A stretch of 64,000 nt of DNA from Macrolepiota albuminosa (taxonomy: Eukaryota > Basidiomycota > Agaricomycetes > Agaricales > Agaricaceae), in the NCBI GenBank assembly GCA_027475525.1, contig JAMWFC010000058.1, positions 558,001 through 622,000 of the forward strand, written 5' to 3'. The position numbers were made by a program, and so were the translations under genes. Of the stretch, positions 50,656 to 59,162 are shown piece by piece (position 1 is the first letter of the stretch; every line of letters begins with the position of its first letter). Under the pieces are notes generated by a model. It made no database searches and was not told the origin of the DNA. It saw nothing but the letters and a program-made list of their open reading frames with translations.

Positions 50656-51419
50656 CCTCTGCAGTTGAGAGTTTTATAGCGCCAAACTGGTCACACGTGA
50701 GCGTGACCACGTGAATTGAAAAACTAGAGGCGAAATGCGACAGGTAGCTATACTAATATACAGGGTGAGGTGGGAGGGTTGACGAATTTAAAAGTACAAT
50801 AGTAAAATACTGGCATAAAGAAGTGAGTGAAGGGCCAACGCGACCTTCCCATCGCGAACTTACTTTAGATATTTCGTGCTGAGATGGCGCAATGCGAATT
50901 TTTTAAAGCTTTTTAGGGACGAAATATCTAAGGTGAGAGGTGAGCCCGGCTCACCGGGTGGCCACGAGGAGGGGTGTCTCACCGATGATTCGTGAAAAGA
51001 GCAAGGATTAGAAAAAGAATAAAGTACAATGGAAAAGCTACAAAAGAAAGAAGTCGGCGGTGAGACGGACTGACAACGTGAGAGAGCGCGGATGCGCTCA
51101 CCTGGGCAGCAGATGGGGAAGGAGGCGAACGGAGGAGAAGCCACCCAAGATGTCTAAGACCGCATGCCATGCTGACCACACCGCGGCATCTGCCAGTCCT
51201 CGGCGCCGTGCCGTGATCGGCTCACGATCTTGAAGGAGGAGGTGCGAGACAGTTCGGAGGAACTCGTGAGCACGCAGAGGCCTCCGAAAACGCTCGCTAC
51301 CTACGGCGCTCGCCTTTACGCCGACCTCTGCAGTTGAGAGTTTTATAGCGCCAAACTGGTCACACGTGAGCGTGACCACGTGAATTGAAAAACTAGAGGC
51401 GAAATGCGACAGGTAGCTA
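50656..51419. repeat. Pair of identical 95-bp direct repeats around a 574-bp segment (candidate B1-A2-B2)
   Basis: 50656-50750 equals 51325-51419 without a mismatch; the bases outside differ. The enclosed segment contains a perfect 13-bp inverted repeat (50865-50877 and 50919-50931). The repeat starts 11 nt upstream of the VAM7 start codon. It is not one of the 77-bp artefacts. It contains two CACGTG-like motifs, so an alternative is that it is duplicated VAM7 leader DNA. Confidence 0.7.
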
Positions 51420-51527
51420 AGAAAACGGCTGTCGTGGAGAGAGGAGGGGTGGTGGTGGTGAGAAGATGATGCGGGAGCTGAGCCGAAGGTTGAAATTGGA
51501 GAACGTGAATAGGATATAGAAAAAAGA

Positions 51528-52595
51528 TCAGCATCCCCGATGAGATTGATCGTGGGCTCGTGTGAGAGAAAAAAGACGACGTGTGTGAGTAGCAGGATGC
51601 TTATGATTGCGGTTAAGGAAGGCGAGTTGGAGTTCTGCGCGCACGGAAGGGTTGTCTCTGAGGTACGTTTTCCAGGCTTGAGAAGTCCAACGGCCGATGG
51701 CCATGATTATATCTTCAGACAATCCTAGGGAAGCGTAAAATGTAGCGCCACCTGCTCTTGGAGAATGGCCCCCGTAAGATTTATCGACGAAGGATGAAAG
51801 TTTAGAATCGAACCACGATCGTGTGGGAAGAGAACCGTCATGGCGTAAGAAAAGCGCGAATCTTGCTCCGTGTATAGCATCGCGTCTGGATGTGTATTCA
51901 TGAAGAAGTTTGACCGGGTCAGCCACATCGTGGTGCGCAAACATCACCTGTGAACCCGTAAAAAAGCGGTCAGTTTTATGGTAAGGAAGGTCGTAAGAGG
52001 CGTAGCCGTTTGAGAATCGAAGTGAAGAACGCTTAACAATTTTTCTCCAATCCAACGATGCTTTTGTTTTAATTACAAGTTCACCAGACCGATGGCATGC
52101 ATAAAACGCACACGACATCAGAGTAGCAAAAAGTAAGTCGTCGAAATCGTTAGATGATCGAGCTCGCGCAACGAAGCTTGTCAAGTGGGAGAGACGGAGG
52201 GGAAGTTTACGATGGATTGGGTCAGCGCGAATTTTCTTAGCACCTCTGATCGCAGACGTTACGAGAGGATGAGCTCTGTTTGAGTCGTAGTCAGGATAAA
52301 TATTGCGAAGGAAGTGACCAGCGCCCGAGAGATATTTGGGCCCAGATGCTATGAATTTCGACGTGTAAGCAATGTATTTTGAAAGTGTCTGGGGAGTAGG
52401 ATCGATCGGAAGATTATGAGATAAGCAGAAGTTGAGATAGTCTCGAGCTCCCGTGGCATAGCAAGAGGCGGTGGATTTTTCGATGGATTGAGACTGAACA
52501 TGGAGTGTCCACGCATCAAGATCAGCAATGGACATCGGTTGGCGAGTCGGCTTTCGGGACGACCCGCCAATTACATTCAAAAGGACTCGTTCCAT
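51528..52595 (-). CDS. Tyrosine recombinase of the Ngaro-like element
   Basis: 355 codons from ATG 52595 to the stop at 51528. The catalytic set of tyrosine recombinases is visible: Arg in YACHRSGELVIKT, HSPRAGGATFYASLG (HxxR), and the nucleophile Tyr in SQAWKTYLRDN. An N-terminal SAM-like core-binding region (ESIEKSTASCYATGARDYLNF) precedes it. Such enzymes insert a circular cDNA without target-site duplication. Its start overlaps the end of the RT frame by 19 nt. No break seen. Confidence 0.92.
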   Translation of the reverse strand: MERVLLNVIGGSSRKPTRQPMSIADLDAWTLHVQSQSIEKSTASCYATGARDYLNFCLSHNLPIDPTPQTLSKYIAYTSKFIASGPKYLSGAGHFLRNIYPDYDSNRAHPLVTSAIRGAKKIRADPIHRKLPLRLSHLTSFVARARSSNDFDDLLFATLMSCAFYACHRSGELVIKTKASLDWRKIVKRSSLRFSNGYASYDLPYHKTDRFFTGSQVMFAHHDVADPVKLLHEYTSRRDAIHGARFALFLRHDGSLPTRSWFDSKLSSFVDKSYGGHSPRAGGATFYASLGLSEDIIMAIGRWTSQAWKTYLRDNPSVRAELQLAFLNRNHKHPATHTRRLFSLTRAHDQSHRGC

Positions 52596-54328
52596 CGCGC
52601 CGATAACGAGTCTCGAGGGGGCTCGAAGTCATGGACGCGGTAAGCAGGAAATTGGTGGTGGAAATCATCGAAAAGGAGACGTGAAAGTAAGTCAGCTCGT
52701 GTGTTGTCTTTACCTGCTATGTGACGAACACGTAAGTCTATTCCAGTTTCAATGATGATCCCAGCGGCGGCTTTAACGACCGAGTTATGCATATCCTCAG
52801 TAGCGCCGAGGGTGTTAAAGACTGCTACGGAGTCAAGGCTGTCTGTATAGATGAGCAGTCGTTTTGGAGGATGTTCGAATGAAGCCACATGGTGTATACC
52901 CGAGAGAATAGCTAGTAACTCGAGAAAGAAAATGTCAACTTTAGGTTTCGAAGGATTCGGTTTGAGCTGATAAACAAACCCTGATCCTGCATATACAAAT
53001 GCAAGGGCGAGTTTTAAACTCGCGTCGGTCCATAAAACAAAATCCGCTGATGAATCATCCCAGTGCGTAGCGTCGAGGAACCTGATGCCCACTGCAGAAG
53101 GAAGGACCTTCAGGAGCCAGGACATATCGTCTGTCACTTCCCTGTTCAGAAAAACTCCAGCATGCATCGTAGATTTTGAGCCAATTTTACGATATAATGA
53201 GGAAAGTGCCGGGCGACCCCACGGCAAAACATTTAGTAACCAATTGAGATGACCGGCTAGACGTTGCCAAGAACGGAGAGGAGGGCGACGATTCGGTGTG
53301 TTGATAAAGTCTTTGATTTTAATAATGATGTCGTCGATGGATTCTCTCGTAAGTGTTATGGTGCCCTGATTAATGTCAGTCCAGAAACCGATAATTTTGA
53401 GACATTCTCCAAACTCCTGCTTCTTCTCGTCCCATGGACAACCGATGGAGTCCCACAGAATAAGCAACTGGGCTTGATGTCTTGGTCTGAGCTTGCCTTT
53501 GAAATGAACTAAGTCAGTCGCACGATCCCATGAAAAGAAATCATCCATAAAGTCATGGAGATCAGGCATGTCCAACTTAGTAACTGCTATCCAGCACATA
53601 AGACCAGCTAGGGCGCACCAGCAACGAGGAGAAGCACGATTTCCAAAAACAAGACGGTGTACTATGTGCCATATACCATCGACTCTCACGAGTTGACGCA
53701 ACTGCCACAACGGATGTGCCGGCAGATTAAGGAATGCACTAGATACATCAGATTTCCAAGTCACTAACGTTTCGGAAGGATAACGGCGTTTCGCATTGTA
53801 TAGAACTTGCCCGAAAGTTCTCATGTCGTCGTATTTCACTTTTGCGTCAGTTCTCGAGATGCCGTCGTTCAAACCAGAAGCAGTATGATCTGTCACTATC
53901 CTGGGCTTCCCCTTTTGCCAAACTACGAAAAGAGGAGACGAAGCCATTCCTGGAAGAAGCTCATCGATGTCGACCGGATCAGACCATCTGTTAGCCTTAA
54001 TCTCTTTGTCCTGAAAATCCCGGATGGCATTAAGATCCATGATCTCAGTCGAATAGTTGTCCAGGGGCTCCGAGTTGAAAGAGTCCCAGTTGCCATCGTC
54101 GAATGGCCAAAAGCCTTCCCTGAGACCTGTCATGACAGAAGAAACAAAAGGCTGATTTGGATGGTCCCAGAGCATAGCTTCGAAGGAATCAACATTAAAA
54201 GGGGTTTCGACTCGTATGTAACTCTTCATGGCATCTAGTGTTTTCATAATTTTTGGATCGGAAGATAAATTAGATGGAGGAGAAGGTAGAGGAGCCGCAG
54301 TTAGAGTATCGTGAGCTGAAGGAGACAT
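52577..54328 (-). CDS. Reverse transcriptase - RNase H of the Ngaro-like element
   Basis: From ATG 54328, the first in this frame after the gag stop, to 52577. RT motifs are FVVWQKGKPRIVTDHTASGL, TWKSDVSSAFLNLPAHPLW, FGNRASPRCW and the active site HDFMDDFFSW. The RNase H follows with FVLWTDASLKLALAF, FLELLAILSG, LIYTDSLDSVAVF and HIAGKDNTRADLLSRL, giving the D-E-D set. The frame has no stop and looks functional. The same frame is also open upstream to 55483, over the gag gene; that part looks like a shadow. No methyltransferase domain as in DIRS1 is seen, consistent with Ngaro. Confidence 0.9.
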   Translation of the reverse strand: MSPSAHDTLTAAPLPSPPSNLSSDPKIMKTLDAMKSYIRVETPFNVDSFEAMLWDHPNQPFVSSVMTGLREGFWPFDDGNWDSFNSEPLDNYSTEIMDLNAIRDFQDKEIKANRWSDPVDIDELLPGMASSPLFVVWQKGKPRIVTDHTASGLNDGISRTDAKVKYDDMRTFGQVLYNAKRRYPSETLVTWKSDVSSAFLNLPAHPLWQLRQLVRVDGIWHIVHRLVFGNRASPRCWCALAGLMCWIAVTKLDMPDLHDFMDDFFSWDRATDLVHFKGKLRPRHQAQLLILWDSIGCPWDEKKQEFGECLKIIGFWTDINQGTITLTRESIDDIIIKIKDFINTPNRRPPLRSWQRLAGHLNWLLNVLPWGRPALSSLYRKIGSKSTMHAGVFLNREVTDDMSWLLKVLPSAVGIRFLDATHWDDSSADFVLWTDASLKLALAFVYAGSGFVYQLKPNPSKPKVDIFFLELLAILSGIHHVASFEHPPKRLLIYTDSLDSVAVFNTLGATEDMHNSVVKAAAGIIIETGIDLRVRHIAGKDNTRADLLSRLLFDDFHHQFPAYRVHDFEPPRDSLSARWNESF

Positions 54329-54452
54329 AGGAGAGACGAGAGATGAGCTGTTCCAGACGAAACCTCTGCGATAGCGGGGAGAATTTTGAGTAAACGAGCA
54401 GGAGCGTTTGCGGACAGATGAGAGTGACTTCGGACCCCGATCGATTGCTTCT

Positions 54453-55515
54453 TCAACTCGACGCTTCGACTCCGCTTGTTGCTCTGTAAGATTGCCGTCG
54501 TGCTCTGAGTCTAGAGAGGCACTCGTCGTTATCTTTAGCTCGATGTTTGCTGCCGCACTCGCAGCAAACACCATGCCGGCGACTATTCGTACACGGGTCT
54601 GTGTTACAATAACCCAGATTCCAGTTTTGACAGACCGTGGTGGCCCGCTTCTTGTTCGGAGCGAAACGAAACGAGGAGGTCCGCTTGGTTCCCGCCAGTG
54701 AATGGGTGATGGAAGATGAGACACCGATGAGTTGTGAAAGAAGAGGGACATGAAGCTCGTTTGGGTCGTTAAGTCTGAATGGGTTGCGAGCGTATCTGTT
54801 TCGTGTATCTGAATCAAAACGGATCGCCAGTGACGATGCTCCAGGTGAGGAGCGGAAGAAGTCGACAATTCGGCCACGGTAAAAAGCCAACTCACCCTTC
54901 CTGTGCGGGTAAAATGAGATAACTCCATCCATCCAGGCGTCAAAGGCACGCGTCCAATCAGATTCAGAAAAGATCGGACGGCGTGCGGAAGCATAATCTT
55001 TTCTAATAAGAGAAAAACCTCCGACAAACTCTCTAGGCTCATCATTGTAGTCGTAGCCTTTTTCAAGAGTCGCATAAAGCTTCTCGAAATCAACATAGTG
55101 ATCGAGAATGATGAGGCGCCAGATGGATCTTGAGATAGGATCCTTGAGCTTCTTAAGTTGAGCGATATTAACAAGGGAGTCAATAATTTTTTCTTTGCCA
55201 TACTCTTGACGCAGTTCCCATGTTTTAGCCAAGTGAGGATCGAATGATGCTTCATCCTGGAAGCAAGCAAGGTGTGGCGCGATAGCGAGTAAGGAGGAAG
55301 GAATGGCTGTGGAGTCAAAGTTCTTAAGTTCGAGACCCGACGAGGGATTATCGGCAATTCGAATAGAGTGGTCCGGCTTGGCCTTTTTCCTGGAAGGTTC
55401 CACTTCGTTGAGCAGGGACGCCCATGCCGCTGATTCAATGGCTTGAGCGTGAGAAGTAGTTGGGGGGCTCGGGCTATGATCAAGGAGTGTGGCGCTTCGA
55501 TCAGGTCCAGAACGG
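54453..55515 (-). CDS. Gag-like protein of the Ngaro-like element, N-terminus lost to the Gypsy insertion
   Basis: The frame runs from the Gypsy LTR border at 55515 to a stop at 54453, about 354 codons. It includes LKKLKDPISRSIWRLIILDH, EFVGGFSLIRKDYASARRP, and a C-terminal Cys/His cluster (CQNWNLGYC, CTNSRRHGVCCECGSKHR). That cluster is a knuckle of the type found in DIRS-group gags. The first codons read from within the LTR are not part of it. It is followed by the RT start 125 nt downstream, in a different frame. Confidence 0.85.
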
Positions 55516-56469
55516 TGATAGGACCCTATACAGGTTAGGCGCATCAACGGCAGGCTCGGCACCGGCTCCGGAAACCTTGCCGCACTCGTTTCGAACTTAG
55601 CGCACGCGTTCTACCTATTTTAAGCCATTTCTGACGGCCGCGCACGGCAAGAAGCAGATCCAATCAGTGATAGCGCCGATCGGCAGACAGAATGACAACT
55701 GACAGATGGCATCAGTCACTGACGACAGCGCTTAGCGAGAAGCCTGATGATCTATCAAAAACTGACAGACAGCTTGGCGTTTGACCTTGGCGTCTGACAC
55801 CGCTTACCGTCTCGATTTGGCGCCCAACGTCGCTTAGGTGTTCTGACAGACAGAAGGGTGATGGAGTGATGGTTTAGCTTCGCGATCTGTCGCCTGGCGT
55901 CGCTAAGGCTCTTGAATGGACGGTAGGGATCTGAAACCGTTGGAGCTACCCCTTTGAAATTTTCCAGTTTACCGCACTCTGGCGTCATTAGCCACTGGCG
56001 ACGGCGAACTCATTGTAGTATAAAAGTACTTACCGACTTGTACATAGGACAGAACAGCAGACGAATAGACCACAGTTTCCCCCTTACTTCAGTCTCCCTT
56101 ACGCTCAAGAGCTCATTTACGCTACGGTCGGCAACGTCAAAACTCATCGGTAGTTACAGACGTTCGCCAACACTCGACATACTCGCGCCTTGCAACTACG
56201 GCAGGCATTATCGACGCTTAGAACTTCGCTAAGCTTATCGTGCTCTTGCCGCTCACCTTTGCCGTCTTCACTTACCGCTTCTTCCTAGGCGCTTTACCTT
56301 AGCGCTTACACTTGCCGGCACCCGTTACCGACTTTACACCTTTTTCACAGACGCGTTCTCTGGGACCTGCCCGGGACTCCTCAAATCACTTTTAGCGCGC
56401 CCAACGCACACTCTTGGTACGGTAACACAATTGTTACATTTGTTACTGACCAAACTTTGGGCGTCATCA
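55516..56469 (+). repeat. 5' LTR of the Gypsy element
   Basis: 954 bp, starting TGAT and ending ATCA. Both ends are fixed by comparison with the solo LTR at 2680-3641. Confidence 0.92.
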
Positions 56470-56471
56470 AA

Positions 56472-56489
56472 TTGGAGCCCACCGCGAGG
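56472..56489 (+). other. Probable primer-binding site
   Basis: Two nt after the LTR the sequence TGGAGCCCACCGCGAGGG begins with TGG, as expected for pairing with the CCA end of a tRNA. The tRNA species was not identified; it does not match the tRNA-Ser in this window. Confidence 0.5.
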
Positions 56490-56849
56490 GATCTCTAGGG
56501 CAGAATTCCGCCAGAAACCCGTCTCCAGCGTAGGCGCCGCCTGCTAGACCAGTCGGCAGAAGGCATTGCTCCTTCCCACCCATCAACTCCACAACCACCT
56601 GGTGCCTTACCGGGTCTCTCTCTAGCCCAGGAACTACAGAACGCCACTGTAGACGCTTTTCCTGATCTCTTCCCGCACTCCCTCGATTATAGTGCCGACG
56701 ACCTCTTAGCGTCGCCCTTTACTTTGCCGCAACCAATCACCCCAATTACTCCGCTAACGCCTCTTTCACAACTCATTTCTCTTACCCCGTCGCCAATCTC
56801 CAGAACTCCTTCCCCACTACCGCTAACCGAACTCGCCAACACAGTCGCT

Positions 56850-59162
56850 ATGGAACAACAAGTCCAACGCATGCCGCCACGCAACCACTTCTCAGCACCG
56901 AAATGGGACGAGACCAAGCCACGGGAGCTCTCCCAGTATTTCAAAGAGTTGGAGTATTTATTCAGAGATTGTAACATTACCGACCACACGCAGATGAAGG
57001 AGTACGCGGCAAGATACGTATCGTATGACACGGCAGAGACGTGGACAGGTTTGACCGAGTTTGCCGCCTTTGTCCCTGCCGCACCGCCAGCTCCAGCTCA
57101 AGGCGCTTCGTATGAGGACTGGAAGACGGCAGTTATCCAGCTGTACCCTGGCGCCGAGGAGGCTACCCGATACACGGTAAACGAGCTCCAGAAACTAGTT
57201 CAGGAATCTTTCGACAGTGGCACATCGTCGCTTGGCGCATTCTCTACATATTACCGCGAGTTCCAGAAAGTCGCTAGGTGGCTTCTGCAGAACGGCAAGC
57301 TCTATATTAACGAGGAGCGTCGCCTGTTCCAGCAAGGCATCCCGACTTCGCTTTGGACTCGTATTGCTCGTCGCCTAGAGATAGTTCATCAGGCTCATCA
57401 CCCAGACGAGCCCTATAACGTTGCCGACGTCTTTGAAGCCGGTAAATGGGTTCTCAAGGGAACGGACACTGGCGTTGGACTGCAACGCGCTAGGATGAGC
57501 CCACCCCCTGAGCGAACTAACGGTATCATTCCCATCCCGCCTCCTGTTGCCGACTTCGTTAAGAAAGAGGAGCTCAATGCTGCTATTACCGCCGCTGTCG
57601 CTTCCGCTATGACACGTATCGAAACTATGATTACCACCAACCTGACTGCTAACCGACCCGCTAACGTTCCCGCACCTGGCCCTTGCCACTTCTGTGGGGA
57701 AATTGGCCACACCATGACTAGAGGACGCTGCGCTACCCTCGAGAATTACGTTCGCCAAGGTAGAATTCGACGGGCTATCGACGGCAAGATAGTCCTCACC
57801 ACTGGCGCCACCATCCCCAACTACCCAGACAAGAAGTCCTTCCAGGAGCGGGTAGATGAATGGCATAGGCGCAATCCAGGACAAATCGTTACCGGCACGC
57901 TATCTGGCAACGCCAACCCCGACCCCGAACAGGCGACCCAACAGCAGATGATTCACGAGGTCCTACATTTCGACAGCGTTGGCGACCACCCTACTTTCTC
58001 GCGGGAAGAGCGTATCGCCAAGCTGCAGCAGGAATTAGATTCGCTAAAGAACCAGGTCTTTGATGGGGTTGAAGTTAAGCAGCCTAAACAGCCTCTTAAA
58101 GGATACAAGCCAATGCCTCCCGCTAGCAAGTTACCGACACCTGCTCCTGCCGCACCTCCTGCCACTGCCCCTGCTCCTGCTTCAGAACCATCGTCGACCG
58201 CTACCGCTCCCGAACCGCCTTTGCCGCCTCTCCATCCCTACTCAGGGATTCCCGACCGATATCATGCTCCCGCACAACGAAACTTTGCCGCTCCCGAGAA
58301 ACGTCCTGAGGGTGGCTACCGACCTACCGCGCCAATTTTCGACATAGAGAAATCTAACCACGTTTTTAACCGTATCATGAAAACTGCCGTTACCTTATCA
58401 GTAGAAGAGCTTTGTAGTATTGCTCCCGACGTCCGCAACCAAGTCAAGACGGCAGTCACTCCTCGACGACCCTTGGCGACAGCCGTTGCCGAGGTCGATG
58501 AACTCGACGACGCGCTTCCTGGTTTCTCTGTTACCATCGACCCTCCCGACACTGAAGACACTCTTGCCGACCCCATCGCTAACGCCACCTCTGTGGACCC
58601 AGTGGAGACCTACCTTAGGTCAGTCGACCACGGCGAGGACCCAGCAATTCTTACCGTCGCTCAAGAATCGCACGCTATCCGCTCGGTAGCGCTAACTGTA
58701 GACAACAAGCACGAGGTAGAGGCAATCGTGGATAGCGGGTCTCAGATCATTTCTATGGCAGCAGAAGTCGCTAACGATCTAGGCCTTATTTACGACCCTA
58801 CCGTTATACTAAACATGCAGAGCGCTAATGGTATGGTAGACAGATCCCTCGGCCTCGCCAAGAATGTGCCGTGCACCCTTGGCGACATTACGTTTTATCT
58901 TCAGATCCACATTTTACGCTCCCCGGCTTACGACTTACTACTCGGCAGACCCTTCGACGTCTTGGCGCGATCAGTCGTCAAGACAGTTACCGACGAGGAA
59001 ACGACCCTCACAATTAGCGACCCCAACTCCGGAATCCGACGAACGGTGCCAACGTTCCCTAGGGGACAACGAAAAGGCGCCCGCGCTAAGCCCCCGGAGT
59101 TTACCGACCAACACGCCAACGAGCCTCCACACCGGTGTTTTCACAGACCATCGAGGAGGTGA
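56850..59162 (+). CDS. Gypsy Gag with protease
   Basis: Start ATG 56850 (MEQQVQRMPPRNHFSAPK); the frame is open a little further upstream without an ATG. The capsid-like part includes KWDETKPRELSQYFKELEYL. A single zinc knuckle, CHFCGEIGHTMTRGRC, follows. After a long Pro/Ala-rich linker comes an aspartic protease active site, AIVDSGSQIISM, with a later LLLGRPF. The stop is at 59162. The protease is therefore fused to Gag rather than to Pol. The pol frame is at -1 and opens at 59090, so the overlap is 73 nt. Confidence 0.9.
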   Translation: MEQQVQRMPPRNHFSAPKWDETKPRELSQYFKELEYLFRDCNITDHTQMKEYAARYVSYDTAETWTGLTEFAAFVPAAPPAPAQGASYEDWKTAVIQLYPGAEEATRYTVNELQKLVQESFDSGTSSLGAFSTYYREFQKVARWLLQNGKLYINEERRLFQQGIPTSLWTRIARRLEIVHQAHHPDEPYNVADVFEAGKWVLKGTDTGVGLQRARMSPPPERTNGIIPIPPPVADFVKKEELNAAITAAVASAMTRIETMITTNLTANRPANVPAPGPCHFCGEIGHTMTRGRCATLENYVRQGRIRRAIDGKIVLTTGATIPNYPDKKSFQERVDEWHRRNPGQIVTGTLSGNANPDPEQATQQQMIHEVLHFDSVGDHPTFSREERIAKLQQELDSLKNQVFDGVEVKQPKQPLKGYKPMPPASKLPTPAPAAPPATAPAPASEPSSTATAPEPPLPPLHPYSGIPDRYHAPAQRNFAAPEKRPEGGYRPTAPIFDIEKSNHVFNRIMKTAVTLSVEELCSIAPDVRNQVKTAVTPRRPLATAVAEVDELDDALPGFSVTIDPPDTEDTLADPIANATSVDPVETYLRSVDHGEDPAILTVAQESHAIRSVALTVDNKHEVEAIVDSGSQIISMAAEVANDLGLIYDPTVILNMQSANGMVDRSLGLAKNVPCTLGDITFYLQIHILRSPAYDLLLGRPFDVLARSVVKTVTDEETTLTISDPNSGIRRTVPTFPRGQRKGARAKPPEFTDQHANEPPHRCFHRPSRR

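Larger units (their letters stand above)
50656..55515 (-). mobile_element. DIRS-order, Ngaro-like tyrosine-recombinase retroelement, 5' part cut off by a Gypsy insertion
   Basis: On the minus strand it carries gag, reverse transcriptase-RNase H and tyrosine recombinase in this order. Downstream of the recombinase the arrangement is B1 (51325-51419), a 574-bp segment A2 (50751-51324), then B2 (50656-50750); B1 and B2 are identical over 95 bp. This is the split-direct-repeat terminus of Ngaro/PAT-type elements. The partner A1 should lie 5' of gag, now beyond the Gypsy element and outside the window. There is no integrase gene and no LTR of its own. Confidence 0.7.

Noticed and set aside
51098..51379. 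Minus-strand ORF sharing its first residues with VAM7
   Set aside because: The shared start comes from the 95-bp repeat; the rest runs into the segment between the repeats and has no recognisable domain.
55483..55562. N-terminal extension of the Ngaro-like gag running into the LTR
   Set aside because: These codons are LTR sequence also present at 3595-3641; the fusion is an effect of the insertion.
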